A DNA stretch of 64,000 nt from Vibrio mytili (GCF_000830505.1 NZ_JXOK01000019.1:60860-124859), one strand, 5' to 3'. Counted from the stretch's first letter, positions 29,871 to 43,641 are shown. Notes: generated by a model not told the origin, from the sequence alone. A program made the numbers and translations.

Positions 29871-29904
29871 AAAAACCGCTGTTTTTACAGCGGGTTTTTT
29901 TCGT
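29871..29904 (+). terminator. Terminator next to right att copy
   Basis: AACCGCTG/CAGCGGGTT stem with a T-rich loop and a run of seven T. It is probably the terminator that followed the tRNA before the island was inserted. Confidence 0.75.
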
Positions 29905-29986
29905 TTTTATGATCTACAAATATTTCACACTCTAAAACCAAGTATGTATTTGTTTATTATGAAACTCATCCAATAACTATAAGGGC

Positions 29987-30199
29987 TTATTTACTTGCCT
30001 TGTTACGCTTCAGGTAAGTCACGACGAAAGCCACACCAGCGAGTAGCTCTAACAGCCAGAAGATCGGAATAAGCGCAAACGGCTCAACCAAAATACCATT
30101 TTCATCAACGTGTGAACCGACTGTGTTGTAAGCCACTAGACTCACAATGCCCGCTATACATAAGACAACACTGACTTTGTATGCTTTAAGAAGTCTCAT
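29987..30199 (-). CDS. DUF3955 family small membrane protein
   Basis: A 70-residue protein with two transmembrane helices (VSVVLCIAGIVSLVAYNTV and LIPIFWLLELLAGVAFVVTYL) separated by a short periplasmic loop (GSHVDENGILVEPFA) and ending in KRNKASK. This layout matches DUF3955 proteins; function unknown. It is the first gene outside the island on the right side, transcribed toward it, and separated from the HDAC-like gene by 134 bases. Confidence 0.65.
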   Translation of the reverse strand: MRLLKAYKVSVVLCIAGIVSLVAYNTVGSHVDENGILVEPFALIPIFWLLELLAGVAFVVTYLKRNKASK

Positions 30200-30333
30200 C
30201 TAAACCTCTGGTTATGGAATGCCCAACCATTCAACACCGTATTCACCACTCTATTCAAGCAGAAATAAAGAAGAATGCGGACTATCTCATTAGTGCATCA
30301 AGTTCTTTTACAATCGACTCGGCGTAACGTCGA

Positions 30334-31251
30334 CTATGTAAACGCTTCTACGCTCGCTTGAATAAGCTGCATATGAATCGGGATTAAATCCTCATGATTG
30401 GTTCGATATCCCCCACCTACTACCGCCGCAACTGGAATACTTCTGTCTTTCATTAACTGCATTACGAAGCGGTCGCGATCCAATATCGCTTGCGTAGACA
30501 CATCGAAGTAACCGAGTTCATCGTCAATGTGTATATCGACACCAGCATCATAAATCACCATATCAGGGCGGTGCAGGTTAAGCGCCATGGTCACGACTTC
30601 TTTGAACGTCATTAAGAAGGTTTCGTCACTGGTTCCTCGCGCCAATGGAACATCCAGATCAGACTGAGGTTTTCTTGCGGGGAAGTTTTTATCGCAATGG
30701 AAAGACAGCGTCACTATGTCTGGCTCTTCCTGACATAGCGTCGCAGTACCGTCACCATGATGAACATCACTGTCGATGATCAAAATTTTATCGACGTGCT
30801 CATGCTTCAACATATGCTTGGCTGCGATGGCAAGATCATTAAACAAACAAAAACCACTGCCAAAATCTTTATGTGCGTGGTGATAGCCGCCACTCAGATG
30901 CAAAGCAATACCATGTTCCCACGCTTTTTCCGCAGTAAGCACTGTTCCTGCGGTCGACGTCAGTGTTCTCGTGATAAGCGCTTCACTCCATGGAAAGCCT
31001 ATACGTCGCATCTTGGCCGCTGGCATGGTGCCATTGACAAGTAAATCCACGTACTCTTCATCATGCACGCCCTTTATTTCTTCAACCGATAACGCTTGAG
31101 GTTCAAAGAACTGGACTTTATCTTGCCAGTTCTCCTTCAACATTCTTTTTTGCACTGCATCATAGAGGTATTGATACTTCATGATCGGATAGCGGTGCCC
31201 TTCCGGCAAATCAAGTTGAGAATAGATTGGGTGGTAGATCAGTGGCAGCAT
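30334..31251 (-). CDS. Histone deacetylase superfamily protein (AcuC-like)
   Basis: A 305-residue cytoplasmic zinc amidohydrolase. The family motifs are complete: SGGYHHAH, the zinc ligands in IIDSDVHHGDGT, YDAGVDIHIDDELG, and the C-terminal GGGYRTNHEDL. Bacterial members deacetylate acetyl-lysine, acetylpolyamines or acetoin-related substrates; the substrate here cannot be told. It appears monocistronic. Confidence 0.85.
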   Translation of the reverse strand: MLPLIYHPIYSQLDLPEGHRYPIMKYQYLYDAVQKRMLKENWQDKVQFFEPQALSVEEIKGVHDEEYVDLLVNGTMPAAKMRRIGFPWSEALITRTLTSTAGTVLTAEKAWEHGIALHLSGGYHHAHKDFGSGFCLFNDLAIAAKHMLKHEHVDKILIIDSDVHHGDGTATLCQEEPDIVTLSFHCDKNFPARKPQSDLDVPLARGTSDETFLMTFKEVVTMALNLHRPDMVIYDAGVDIHIDDELGYFDVSTQAILDRDRFVMQLMKDRSIPVAAVVGGGYRTNHEDLIPIHMQLIQASVEAFT

Positions 31252-31384
31252 AACAATGTCTTGTGATTGATTTCGTCAGAATAGTAGCAAGTTCAAGAAT
31301 GGATTCAACCGCAAACCGTTGATAAAGAATAACCACAAAAGCGGCATACAAATAGACCGCTTGCTTGTCGATAAAGTTGACGAT

Positions 31385-33349
31385 TTACGAAGATTTGCGT
31401 CTGGATGCAGTCGGCTTAGATGCGCCACCTTTTGAGTAACTGCGTTTTTTTCGCTTAAAGGCTGGCCGCTCGACTTTAGGTAAATGGCGTAAAGACTCAG
31501 GAATTGGACCCGACTTGACTTGCCCCATTAGTCCATCGATCCGCTGTTCTAGCGCCTGCATAAATGGCTGGTAAGCTTGATTTTTTTCTGCCATACCTTG
31601 CAACTGGTGTTCCCAATGCGCGGTCATATCAGGATAAGTGGCATCTTGTGGAAGTGCATGAATAAGACCGCGGCCCGCAGGCGAGCTAAGGATTGACTTC
31701 CCTTGGCGAGTCAAAAGTTGTCGTTTGAAAAGCGTATCGAGTATTCCGGCTCGTGTGGCTTCCGTACCAAGACCGTCGGTGTCACGAAGTATTTTTTTCA
31801 ACTCTTTGTCCGCCACATAACGGGCAATTCCCGTCATGGCCTGCAGTAGGCTCGCTTCGGTAAAGTGCTGTGGCGGTTCGGTTTTACGATCTTTGATTTC
31901 ACCTTCGCGACAAGTCAGCACCGTTCCTTCCGTCAACGGGGGCACTGCATCGATGCCATCGTCGTCTTTGTCCGTTTTCCCCATCAACGCTTTCCAGCCT
32001 GGAGAAACCAGCTGACGACCTTTGGCGATAAAGGTGCCACCAGCAATATCGAACACCAGCTTAGCTTCGGCGTATATGGCTGCTGGATAAAACTGCATGA
32101 GATATTGACGTGCAATGAGCTGATACACTTTCATCTCATTACCAGATAATGCGTTGACGCTCGCTTTTTTCGGTGTCGGAATGATCGCGTGGTGAGCATC
32201 GACTTTTTTGTCGTTCCACGCTTTTGATTTAAGTGACAAGTCCGCCCCATGAACCGCATTTTGCAGCTCTTTGGCATTGTTTGAAATCGCCGAAGTCACC
32301 GAGTCTGCTTGTGCAAAGTGCTCCATCGGAAGGTAACGACAATCCGAACGTGGGTAAGTGATCAGTTTGTGCTTTTCATACAACGCTTGACAGGTATCTA
32401 GGACTTGCTGCGCACTCATCCCATAGCGCTTCGCAGCATCAATTTGTAGAGCGGACAGAGAGTACGGAAGCGGTGCCGACTGCTTGGTTTGCTTCTGTTC
32501 CGATTCTTTCACCGTGGCTGGCTGGTTCTTAATACGAGCAGCAACGTTCTCCACCAGCTTTCGGTTTAAAACACGCCCTTCCTCATCTTGCCAAGGTTTA
32601 CACGCTTCACTTGGCTTCCAACGCGCACGAATGTCGAAAGCACCATTTTGATCTTGATAAGGGATTAATGCATACAGCGTGTAGTAGTCTTTAGGAACAA
32701 AGTTCTCTATTTCTTCATCGCGGCGAACCACAAGCCCCAAAACTGGCGTTTGTACTCGGCCGACCGATAACACGCCCTGATATCCAGCCTTTTGACCTAA
32801 CAACGTATAAGAACGAGACATATTCATCCCATACAGCCAGTCCGCCCGAGAACGCGCCAACGCGGACACGGAAAGTGGAATAAAATCGCGGTTGCTGCGC
32901 ATTGAGCTAAGAGCTCGTTTGACGGCGGGTAAGTTTAAGTCGGAAATAAGAAGGCGTTGCGTAGCGGCTTTTTTGGTTTTCGATAATTTGCAGTAATCAA
33001 GCACTTCATCAACCAAAAGTTGACCTTCGCGATCTGGGTCTCCGGCATGAATGACCTCAGTGGCCTCTTTAAGTAGCTTGCGGATCACCGTCAATTGCTT
33101 ACTGGCGCTCTTCCTTGGCCTTAACTGCCACTGCTCAGGAACGATAGGCAGATCCGCCATATTCCATTTTTTGTAGCGTTCGTCATAAGCGTCTGGCTCT
33201 ACCTGCTCCAATAAATGACCGATACACCAAGTCACCACGTCTCCATTGCCACAGCGAATGAAGCCTTGGTCTTTCTTTTGAGGGTTAGGAAGTGCAGCAG
33301 CAATCGCGCGGCCAAGGCTTGGTTTTTCAGCAATAAACAGACGAGACAT
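31385..33349 (-). CDS. topB: DNA topoisomerase III
   Basis: A 654-residue type IA topoisomerase that decatenates DNA by single-strand passage. An N-terminal Toprim domain ([38 protein letters not shown], about 100-118) is followed by the active-site Tyr region ([15 protein letters not shown], about 330). The C-terminus is basic ([12 protein letters not shown]) without zinc fingers, typical for TopB. Length matches E. coli TopB (653). It lies downstream of the nitroreductase gene with a hairpin between them. Confidence 0.95.
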   Translation of the reverse strand: MSRLFIAEKPSLGRAIAAALPNPQKKDQGFIRCGNGDVVTWCIGHLLEQVEPDAYDERYKKWNMADLPIVPEQWQLRPRKSASKQLTVIRKLLKEATEVIHAGDPDREGQLLVDEVLDYCKLSKTKKAATQRLLISDLNLPAVKRALSSMRSNRDFIPLSVSALARSRADWLYGMNMSRSYTLLGQKAGYQGVLSVGRVQTPVLGLVVRRDEEIENFVPKDYYTLYALIPYQDQNGAFDIRARWKPSEACKPWQDEEGRVLNRKLVENVAARIKNQPATVKESEQKQTKQSAPLPYSLSALQIDAAKRYGMSAQQVLDTCQALYEKHKLITYPRSDCRYLPMEHFAQADSVTSAISNNAKELQNAVHGADLSLKSKAWNDKKVDAHHAIIPTPKKASVNALSGNEMKVYQLIARQYLMQFYPAAIYAEAKLVFDIAGGTFIAKGRQLVSPGWKALMGKTDKDDDGIDAVPPLTEGTVLTCREGEIKDRKTEPPQHFTEASLLQAMTGIARYVADKELKKILRDTDGLGTEATRAGILDTLFKRQLLTRQGKSILSSPAGRGLIHALPQDATYPDMTAHWEHQLQGMAEKNQAYQPFMQALEQRIDGLMGQVKSGPIPESLRHLPKVERPAFKRKKRSYSKGGASKPTASRRKSS

Positions 33350-33371
33350 AACAATTTAACAGTAATAATAA

Positions 33372-33401
33372 TTAGGGCCACATTATCGAATGTGGCCCTA
33401 A
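33372..33401 (-). terminator. Hairpin between nitroreductase gene and topB
   Basis: TTAGGGCCACATT/AATGTGGCCCTAA, a perfect 13-bp stem with a 4-base loop. The following sequence is AT-rich rather than a pure T-run, so termination may be partial. Confidence 0.65.
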
Positions 33402-33446
33402 CAAATCAAGAAAAACTGTACAGATAGACAGTATAGATAGCTATTT

Positions 33447-33995
33447 TTAGAGAAACTGAACAAATTCTGACAGTTCTCGCTCTGGCACTTTCATCGGAGA
33501 GCAGCCAGCCGAGCCCAAGTAAAGGAAACCAACTATTTGATCTTCCCCTTCCAGTCCAAACGCTTTATGCACTTCAGGGTGGAACATCCATGATCCAGAA
33601 CGCCAAAAACCTTGGAAGCCTTGCGCAACGGCGGCCATTTGCATTGCTTGCACAGCACAACCCGCCGAGAGATACTGCTCAAAGGCCGGCACTTTATCGT
33701 GTTTGGTCACCTTTGCGATCACCGTGATCACCATAGGTGCACGAAATGGCGCATTCTTGACTTTTTCAACCACAGTATCGTCACTGTTTTCAGCTACCGC
33801 AGCTTTTACCAATACATCCGATAATTTTTTCAAACCGTCGCCTTGCGCAATCACAAAACGCCATGGTGTCAAACCCGCATGGTCTGGCGCACGAAGCCCA
33901 GCGCGAATAATGTTTTCCAACTCCTGTCCTTCTGGTGCGGGCGCAGTGAGCTTCGCAATAGAACGACGATTAAGCAATAGGTCGAGTGCTTCCAT
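33447..33995 (-). CDS. YdjA-like nitroreductase family protein
   Basis: A 182-residue FMN-dependent oxidoreductase. The N-terminal LLNRRSIAKLTAPAP carries the Arg-Arg-Ser FMN contact, followed by LRAPDHAGLTPWRF (about 33-46) and the C-terminal VGFLYLGSA. The size and APDHAGLTPWRF block match E. coli YdjA, a compact nitroreductase of unknown physiological substrate. It is co-directional with fadH (upstream) and topB (downstream). Confidence 0.88.
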   Translation of the reverse strand: MEALDLLLNRRSIAKLTAPAPEGQELENIIRAGLRAPDHAGLTPWRFVIAQGDGLKKLSDVLVKAAVAENSDDTVVEKVKNAPFRAPMVITVIAKVTKHDKVPAFEQYLSAGCAVQAMQMAAVAQGFQGFWRSGSWMFHPEVHKAFGLEGEDQIVGFLYLGSAGCSPMKVPERELSEFVQFL

Positions 33996-34191
33996 TAAAA
34001 TGGCCTCTTTAAATCGAAAACGTTATCATTTACAAGATACTTTAACACAGTTTTTATGCTTAAATAACAAGCCGTTTTATGTGGATTTGATCCAGCCGTC
34101 TTTGATGACCCCAAAAGTGGACTTCATACGGGGCTATTCCAGAGAATCCAGAGAACGTCGATTTTTCCCTTCGATAGCTTCACCGCAAATT

Positions 34192-36254
<2,063 letters not shown>

Positions 36255-36427
36255 TCAAAAAATCAAACACCCGTTTACATTTTTGTAACACCGATCAATC
36301 TAGCGTTAAAATATGCCAATTGTTGAGTGAGCGTGATAAGCTAAAAACATGTTAGTTTTTGAGATCTTAGAGATAAGACCCCATACTTTGTAAGATTCGG
36401 GAGAGATTATCTTGCTTTGGAGACATG

Positions 36428-38278
36428 ATGAAAAAACTCTTTAAGTTTATCGGATTGATATTTAAGGGAATTTGGAAGAGCATTACTTTCATCAGGCTGG
36501 CGTTAGCCAACTTGATTTTTTTGGTGATGATAGCCGTTTTTTACTTTGCGTTTACCTACACTGGGGAAGGCAAACCAGTCGTTGATAAAGAATCGGCATT
36601 AGTGTTGAACCTATCCGGCCCTATTGTCGAACAAAGTCGCTATATCAACCCTATGGATTCCGTATCCGGTTCTTTATTGGGCCAGGATATGCCAAAGGAA
36701 AACGTCGTATTTGATATCGTTGATACCATACGTTATGCCAAAGACGATCCAAAAATATCCGGTTTAGTTCTGGCCCTGCGTGACATGCGAGAGACCAACT
36801 TGACCAAATTGCGCTACATTGCAAAAGCGTTAAACGAATTTAAGTCCTCTGGAAAGCCTGTCTATGCCGTTGGTGATTTTTATAACCAAAGCCAATACTA
36901 CTTAGCCAGTTATGCAGATAAAGTGTACTTAGCGCCTGATGGCGGTGTATTGATTAAGGGCTACAGTGCGTATTCAATGTACTACAAAACGCTATTAGAT
37001 AAGCTAGAAGTGTCTACGCACGTCTTCCGCGTCGGTACGTATAAATCAGCCATTGAGCCGTTTATCCGCGATGACATGTCAGATGCTGCGAAAGAGTCCG
37101 CAACCCGTTGGGTAACACAATTGTGGAATGCTTATGTCGATGACGTCGCGACAAATCGTAAACTGGATGCAAAAGTCCTGAACCCTACAATGGATGAGCT
37201 GTTGGCCGAAATGAAATCCGTTGATGGCGATCTGTCGCAATTAGCCTTGAAAATGGGATTAGTAGATCAACTAGCGACCCGACAAGATATTCGGACTCTT
37301 TTTGCCAAAGAGTTTGGCAGTGACGGTAAAGATAGTTACAACGCAATAAGTTATTACGATTACCTAGCGACTATGCATCCGGACAGCCAACTTGCGGAAA
37401 ATGATGTTGCTGTTGTGGTGGCGAGCGGCACCATCATGGATGGAGAGCAACCTCGTGGTACTGTTGGTGGCGATACGATAGCAAGTCTTTTACGTCAAGC
37501 GCGCAATGACAGCAAAGTAAAAGCGGTAGTTCTTCGGGTGGACAGCCCGGGTGGCAGTGCCTTTGCTTCAGAAGTGATTCGCAATGAAGTGGAAGCATTA
37601 AAACAAGCGGGCAAACCCGTCGTTGTTTCGATGTCGAGCCTTGCGGCTTCCGGAGGTTATTGGATTTCCATGAGCGCAGATAAAATCGTCGCTCAACCAA
37701 CCACATTGACCGGTTCTATCGGTATCTTTAGTGTGATAACCACATTTGAAAAAGGCTTTAGTAAACTTGGTATCAATACTGACGGAGTTGGCACATCACC
37801 GTTTTCGGGTGAAGGCATTACCACCGGACTGTCTGACGAAGCCTCTCAAGCTTTCCAACTTAGTATTGAGCATGGGTACAAACGCTTTATCTCTCTAGTC
37901 GGAAAGAGTCGTGACATGTCATTACAAGAAGTCGATGACGTTGCGCAAGGTCGTGTATGGACAGGGCAAGACGCGCTCTCCTTCGGCCTGGTCGACCAAA
38001 TGGGTGATTTTGATGATGCCGTCGCACTCGCAGCTAAACTTGCTGATATGACGGACTACAATATTTATTGGGTAGAAGAACCATTATCACCCGCTGAGCT
38101 ATTCTTACAAGAATTCATGAAGCAAGCCAAAGTGTCTCTTGGAATTGACGCAACAAGCTTACTGCCAAAAAGCTTATTGCCTGTTGCTCAACAGTTAGAG
38201 CAAGACGCAAGCTTGCTGCAGAGCTTTAATGATCCAAAAGGACAATATGCATTCTGTTTAAATTGCGAAGTACAATAG
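36428..38278 (+). CDS. sppA: Signal peptide peptidase SppA (protease IV), 67K type
   Basis: A 616-residue inner membrane serine protease that degrades cleaved signal peptides. One N-terminal transmembrane helix (LALANLIFLVMIAVFYFAF) anchors two tandem S49 domains. The catalytic Lys is in GTYKSAIEPF (about residue 210) and the Ser in MSSLAASGGYW (about 410). Start: the second of two adjacent ATGs has GGAG five bases upstream. It is followed by a terminator and then ansA, the order also found in E. coli. Confidence 0.95.
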   Translation: MKKLFKFIGLIFKGIWKSITFIRLALANLIFLVMIAVFYFAFTYTGEGKPVVDKESALVLNLSGPIVEQSRYINPMDSVSGSLLGQDMPKENVVFDIVDTIRYAKDDPKISGLVLALRDMRETNLTKLRYIAKALNEFKSSGKPVYAVGDFYNQSQYYLASYADKVYLAPDGGVLIKGYSAYSMYYKTLLDKLEVSTHVFRVGTYKSAIEPFIRDDMSDAAKESATRWVTQLWNAYVDDVATNRKLDAKVLNPTMDELLAEMKSVDGDLSQLALKMGLVDQLATRQDIRTLFAKEFGSDGKDSYNAISYYDYLATMHPDSQLAENDVAVVVASGTIMDGEQPRGTVGGDTIASLLRQARNDSKVKAVVLRVDSPGGSAFASEVIRNEVEALKQAGKPVVVSMSSLAASGGYWISMSADKIVAQPTTLTGSIGIFSVITTFEKGFSKLGINTDGVGTSPFSGEGITTGLSDEASQAFQLSIEHGYKRFISLVGKSRDMSLQEVDDVAQGRVWTGQDALSFGLVDQMGDFDDAVALAAKLADMTDYNIYWVEEPLSPAELFLQEFMKQAKVSLGIDATSLLPKSLLPVAQQLEQDASLLQSFNDPKGQYAFCLNCEVQ

Positions 38279-38295
38279 AGCTAACCATCTAAATA

Positions 38296-38333
38296 AAAAG
38301 GGGCATCTCTTAGAGATATGCCCCTTTTTATTA
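38296..38333 (+). terminator. Terminator of sppA
   Basis: AAAAGGGGCATCTC/GAGATATGCCCCTTTT stem (one bulge) with a 3-base loop and T-run, about 20 bases after the stop. Confidence 0.85.
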
Positions 38334-38387
38334 CCCATCATTTCGTTATAATCCGCGCACTGTTCCTTACATGAAAGAATAAAAACG

Positions 38388-39401
38388 ATGACTAGAAAAC
38401 ATATCTACATCGCGTATACCGGTGGCACTATCGGCATGCAAAAGTCAGATCACGGTTATGTACCTATCGCTGGATTCATGGATAAGCAACTGGCGGCCAT
38501 GCCGGAGTTTCATCGTCCAGAGATGCCTGAATACACCATCCACGAATACGACCCGCTGATTGACTCTTCAGACATGACACCCGCCGACTGGCAGCAAATT
38601 GCAAACGATATCCGTGATAACTATGACAAATATGATGGGTTTGTGATTTTGCACGGCACGGATACTATGGCGTACACCGCTTCTGCCCTGTCTTTCATGC
38701 TAGAAAATCTCGGTAAGCCCGTTATTGTGACTGGCTCACAAATTCCATTGGCAGAGCTACGCTCAGATGGTCAAGCAAACCTATTGAATGCCTTGCATAT
38801 CGCTGCCAACTACCCGATTAATGAAGTGACCCTATTCTTCAATAACCAATTGATGCGTGGTAACCGCAGTACCAAATCTCATGCAGATGGCTTCAACGCA
38901 TTTACCTCGCCAAACCTTCCACCACTGTTGGAAGCAGGTATCAACATTCAAGTAAGCAACAACGTGACTGTTAATGCTCAACCTGAAGGCGTATTTAAAG
39001 TTCATGACATTACACCGCAACCAATTGGTGTAATTACAATGTACCCAGGCATTTCTCATGAAGTGATCCGCAACACTCTGCGCCAGCCGGTGAACGCAAT
39101 GATTCTCCTAACTTTCGGTGTTGGGAATGCCCCACAAAACCCTGAACTGCTGGGTCACCTAAAAGAAGCCTCCGAGCGCGGCGTTATTGTCGTAAACCTC
39201 ACGCAATGCTTAGCAGGAAAGGTGAACATGGGCGGATATGCCACAGGCTGTGCGTTGGCTGATGCGGGCGTGATCAGCGGGTTTGATATGACACCAGAAG
39301 CGGCACTGGCAAAACTTCACTATCTTCTCAGTCAGAACCTGTCTTACGAACAAGTAAAGGAACAGATGCAGCAAGTACTTCGCGGTGAAATGAGTTTATA
39401 A
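38388..39401 (+). CDS. ansA: L-asparaginase I (cytoplasmic)
   Basis: A 337-residue enzyme hydrolysing asparagine to aspartate and ammonia. There is no signal peptide, as expected for type I. The two catalytic Thr regions are YTGGTIGM (about 10-17) and ILHGTDTMAYTASAL (about 87-101). Length matches E. coli AnsA (338). It is downstream of sppA with its own start and ends at a bidirectional terminator shared with the convergent yeaC homologue. Confidence 0.95.
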   Translation: MTRKHIYIAYTGGTIGMQKSDHGYVPIAGFMDKQLAAMPEFHRPEMPEYTIHEYDPLIDSSDMTPADWQQIANDIRDNYDKYDGFVILHGTDTMAYTASALSFMLENLGKPVIVTGSQIPLAELRSDGQANLLNALHIAANYPINEVTLFFNNQLMRGNRSTKSHADGFNAFTSPNLPPLLEAGINIQVSNNVTVNAQPEGVFKVHDITPQPIGVITMYPGISHEVIRNTLRQPVNAMILLTFGVGNAPQNPELLGHLKEASERGVIVVNLTQCLAGKVNMGGYATGCALADAGVISGFDMTPEAALAKLHYLLSQNLSYEQVKEQMQQVLRGEMSL

Positions 39402-39456
39402 CTGTCTGCGTCTAGATTTTCGACCCCTGTACTTACAAAAATCAAAAGTAGTAATT

Positions 39457-39484
39457 AAAAAAGCCCATCTCTGGGCTTTTTTGG
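39457..39484. terminator. Bidirectional terminator ansA / yeaC homologue
   Basis: AAAAAAGCCCA/TGGGCTTTTTT with a 4-base loop between convergent genes. Confidence 0.85.
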
Positions 39485-39511
39485 TTCTATGCGCAACGGA
39501 GTAACGAGAAA

Positions 39512-39796
39512 CTAGTCAGCATTCGGGTTTACTCGCACAATATCGCCTTGATTGGTTCTAAATTGTTTTTTCAACTCTTGCTTAGATTTAAAGCTGATCT
39601 CACCGCCTGCAGCTACCGTCATATGTTGTGCATCAGTATTATGTTTTGATTGATACAACATCACAGCTTGCATACATGAGTCTCGCTGCTGCTGAGAAAG
39701 TGTTGTACCCTCTGGCCATCTTCCCGTTTCGACAGCGTAAACCAAACGATCATAAACTTCTGGAGTTATCGCATTTAATAATTGTTCTGCGTCCAT
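39512..39796 (-). CDS. YeaC family (DUF1315) protein
   Basis: A 94-residue cytoplasmic protein. The N-terminal half MDAEQLLNAITPEVYDRLVY and RWPEGTTLSQQQRDSCMQAVMLYQ fits DUF1315/YeaC; the C-terminal half is more variable. Function unknown. I start at the ATG at 39796, which gives the family N-terminus, rather than 39832. Its neighbourhood (ansA, msrB, gapA) is like that of E. coli yeaC. Confidence 0.8.
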   Translation of the reverse strand: MDAEQLLNAITPEVYDRLVYAVETGRWPEGTTLSQQQRDSCMQAVMLYQSKHNTDAQHMTVAAGGEISFKSKQELKKQFRTNQGDIVRVNPNAD

Positions 39797-39897
39797 AATG
39801 TACCTTTTTATTACATTCTTTTCCCAGAACATAACGGGTTAAAGCGTTGAGTCAAGAATACGCGAATGAATTGGTGTAACGGATCACAGGCAAAACC

Positions 39898-40716
39898 ATG
39901 AAAACAACTTACTGGTCAGTCGCTGGGCTTACTACTCTCATCCTAACAGGCTGCTTTGAACGCAATACCACAACAGAAAAGCTGTGTAAAAATACGCCAG
40001 AACTGCGTTGTGAGCACCTCAACATGGATGATGGACAGTGCCGAATTCCACGTACTGATTTAATTTGGCACCGCAATGAACAACTAAAAAACCCATCGGA
40101 AGCAAACCAAATTATTGAATACGGCTTAGTTGCGGAGTATCGCAAATGTCTTGAATTGGCATCGCAAATCACGCCTATCGATCAAAGCAAACTAAAACAG
40201 CAACGATTTAGCGCATTGGTACACAGTATTGATGAACTTAAACGTATCGTTGGGGAACTCAAAAAGTCAGACCGACCTGAGACATTGTACTTTTTATGGT
40301 CCCAGACTGGTGATACAGAAGCCCGCCGTCGTTTTTTACAAATGGAAGGCTCGTCAAAATTAAATACCGCTGAAATGCAGTTCGCGTTAGCCACCTTTTA
40401 TACGAATAGAGATAAGAATAAAACCCTCACCTTACTCAACAACGCCTTGAGCTTATCGAATAAAGACAACGTAAACCCTGTTATTCTTAAATCTTTGGCA
40501 AGTCTTAACCAAAGTCTAGGTAACAAACAGGATGCTTACTTGTGGGCAATGGTTGCCAAAAGATTTGATGTGCCTTTGGCTGACGAGAAGCAATTAAAAA
40601 GAATGTATGATTTTGACGACCCTAACCAATATGAGCATTTAGACGATCAGGCAGAGGTCATCGCCAAAGCAATCGAAAATGGGACATATTCAACAACCAT
40701 GATTCCAGGCAAATGA
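39898..40716 (+). CDS. DUF2989 family lipoprotein
   Basis: A 272-residue protein with a lipoprotein signal (LTTLILTGC, Cys at about residue 19). The N-terminal domain holds further Cys residues (EKLCKN, LRCEHL, GQCRIP). The C-terminal half is helical with TPR/Sel1-like spacing (ALATFYTNRDKNKTLTLLNNAL). It resembles the DUF2989 lipoproteins of Vibrio and relatives; function unknown. It is divergent from the yeaC homologue and followed by a 9-bp tandem repeat and a terminator. Confidence 0.75.
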   Translation: MKTTYWSVAGLTTLILTGCFERNTTTEKLCKNTPELRCEHLNMDDGQCRIPRTDLIWHRNEQLKNPSEANQIIEYGLVAEYRKCLELASQITPIDQSKLKQQRFSALVHSIDELKRIVGELKKSDRPETLYFLWSQTGDTEARRRFLQMEGSSKLNTAEMQFALATFYTNRDKNKTLTLLNNALSLSNKDNVNPVILKSLASLNQSLGNKQDAYLWAMVAKRFDVPLADEKQLKRMYDFDDPNQYEHLDDQAEVIAKAIENGTYSTTMIPGK

Positions 40717-40723
40717 ATGAGCT

Positions 40724-40754
40724 CTAATGCTCTTAATGCTCTTAATGCTCTTAA
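40724..40754. repeat. 9-bp tandem repeat
   Basis: The unit TGCTCTTAA occurs three times in a row with partial copies on each side, between the DUF2989 stop and its terminator. Probably simple slippage. Confidence 0.7.
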
Positions 40755-40768
40755 TAAAGTTATCGAAA

Positions 40769-40797
40769 TAAAAAACTCCCGACTGGGAGTTTTTTAT
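40769..40797 (+). terminator. Terminator of DUF2989 lipoprotein gene
   Basis: AAAAACTCCC/GGGAGTTTTTT with a 4-base loop, 55 bases after the stop codon. Confidence 0.85.
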
Positions 40798-40879
40798 TTC
40801 TGGGCGCAACATTTATCCCAACTCGATACGCAGGGTGCTAATATTTTGAAAGGATAAAACACCACTAGCGTTAATATTG

Positions 40880-41293
40880 TCATTTATTGTCAGTTCTGTT
40901 GAAAATTAACGACACTGAGTTGACGCAATAACGTTCACCTGTTGTCACTGGTCCATCCTCAAAAACATGACCCAAATGACTGTCACACGTCGCACATCGA
41001 ATCTCTGTACGTACCATTCCGTGACTTAGATCTTTCAAATAGCGCACAGCGGTATCATTAATCGGAGCATCGAAGCTGGGCCAACCACACCCTGAATCAT
41101 ATTTGTTGTCGGACACAAACAAGGGGGCCTGACAGCAGGTACAGGCATAAACGCCCGTTTCCTTATTATGCAATAACTTACCACTGAAGGGAGGCTCAGT
41201 CCCTTGCTCTCGGCAGATGCGAAACTCTTCTTCTGATAGCTGCTCACGCCACTGTTCTTCTGACTTCGTGACTTTTTTTCCGCTTTGTTCCAC
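40880..41293 (-). CDS. msrB: Peptide-methionine (R)-S-oxide reductase
   Basis: A 137-residue cytoplasmic enzyme that reduces methionine-R-sulfoxide in proteins. Two CxxC pairs hold structural zinc (CTCCQAP and CATCDSH), SGCGWPSF forms the substrate pocket, and the catalytic Cys is in RYCVNS near the C-terminus. Length matches E. coli MsrB (137). It is divergent from gapA, the same arrangement as in E. coli. Confidence 0.95.
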   Translation of the reverse strand: MEQSGKKVTKSEEQWREQLSEEEFRICREQGTEPPFSGKLLHNKETGVYACTCCQAPLFVSDNKYDSGCGWPSFDAPINDTAVRYLKDLSHGMVRTEIRCATCDSHLGHVFEDGPVTTGERYCVNSVSLIFNRTDNK

Positions 41294-42625
<1,332 letters not shown>

Positions 42626-42671
42626 TTATTACTTAGCGTTATAATCAGCGTTTAGCGATTAACTTCGTGAT

Positions 42672-42700
42672 AAAAGGCGGCTCTAGAGTCGCCTTTTTTG
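42672..42700 (+). terminator. Terminator of gapA
   Basis: AAAAGGCG/CGCCTTTTTT stem around CTCTAGAG, 47 bases after the stop. Confidence 0.85.
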
Positions 42701-42756
42701 TATCTGGAATTTGAGGATTGTTCTACCTATCCTCACCAGCGAAAGGAACTGAACTG

Positions 42757-43641
42757 ATGGATTTAAACACTCTTCCTGCCCTAACCGTTCTTTCTGACAA
42801 TGTAACCGTTGTTGAAGTCGACCAAGTTAAAGTTGTTCGTATTATTCACGAGAAAGCAACAGCAGGTATTGCTTTACATGGTGGTCACCTGCTGTCTTTT
42901 ACGCCTAACGGTCAAGACGACCTCATCTGGATGAGCGAAAAGGCCATCTTTGATGGTAAAGCAGCCATCCGGGGTGGTATTCCGGTTTGCTGGCCTTGGT
43001 TTGGCCGCATTGCCACTCCCGCACACGGATTTGCCCGTACATCAGAATGGGAGTTAGTCGAACACCGCGAAAATGAGAACGGCGTAATAGTCGAGCTCGC
43101 TTTGCTACCATCTGAGGAAACGCTACAAATATGGCCGCACATGTTCGACGCGCGCCTGATTGTTGAAGTCAGTGAAACGCTAAAAATGACGTTGAAAGTG
43201 CTCAATATCGATGATGAAGCTTGGACATTTTCTGGTGCTCTTCATACCTATTTGAATGTAGGCGATGTGAAACAAGCGCAAACCACTGGTATGGGCCGCG
43301 AATATATCGATAGCTTGAAAAATAGCGAAGTGTGTCAAGGTGAAGAAATCCTTAATCTGACCGACACCATTGATCGCGTCTACACACTACCAGAAGCACA
43401 AATTTTGGTGAAAGATCCGATCCTTAACCGCACTCTCAGCATAGAGAACCACGGCCATAACTCCGCAGTTCTGTGGAACCCTTGGGCTGAAGGAGCAAAA
43501 GGCATGGGAGATATGGCAGACAATGGCTATGAAACGATGCTTTGTGTTGAGTCTGCCTTGCATTCATCAGACATCGCGCAAGGGAAAACTCTTCAACCAG
43601 GCGAGAGTCATGAGCTAATTACCATTATTTCAGCTCACTAA
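42757..43641 (+). CDS. D-hexose-6-phosphate mutarotase (YeaD-like)
   Basis: A 294-residue aldose-1-epimerase family protein that interconverts hexose-6-phosphate anomers. GGIPVCWPWFG and HGFARTSEW (catalytic His, about residues 85-95) and the later SGALHTYLNV, GREYIDSL and NPWAEGAKGM motifs fit the YeaD group. The ATG at 42757 follows GAAAGGAAC and is preferred over 42718. It directly follows gapA, as yeaD does in E. coli, which fits a role in glycolytic sugar phosphates. Confidence 0.9.
   Translation: MDLNTLPALTVLSDNVTVVEVDQVKVVRIIHEKATAGIALHGGHLLSFTPNGQDDLIWMSEKAIFDGKAAIRGGIPVCWPWFGRIATPAHGFARTSEWELVEHRENENGVIVELALLPSEETLQIWPHMFDARLIVEVSETLKMTLKVLNIDDEAWTFSGALHTYLNVGDVKQAQTTGMGREYIDSLKNSEVCQGEEILNLTDTIDRVYTLPEAQILVKDPILNRTLSIENHGHNSAVLWNPWAEGAKGMGDMADNGYETMLCVESALHSSDIAQGKTLQPGESHELITIISAH

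Larger units (their letters stand above)
28758..29986. other. Gene-poor right part of island and flank
   Basis: About 1.2 kb with a terminator-like hairpin at 28837-28870, an isolated 63-codon open frame at 28855-29046 that starts within that hairpin, and otherwise stops in all frames. A 55-codon minus-strand open frame without a start ends near 29515. No gene is convincing. The att-like repeat and a terminator close the region. Confidence 0.4.
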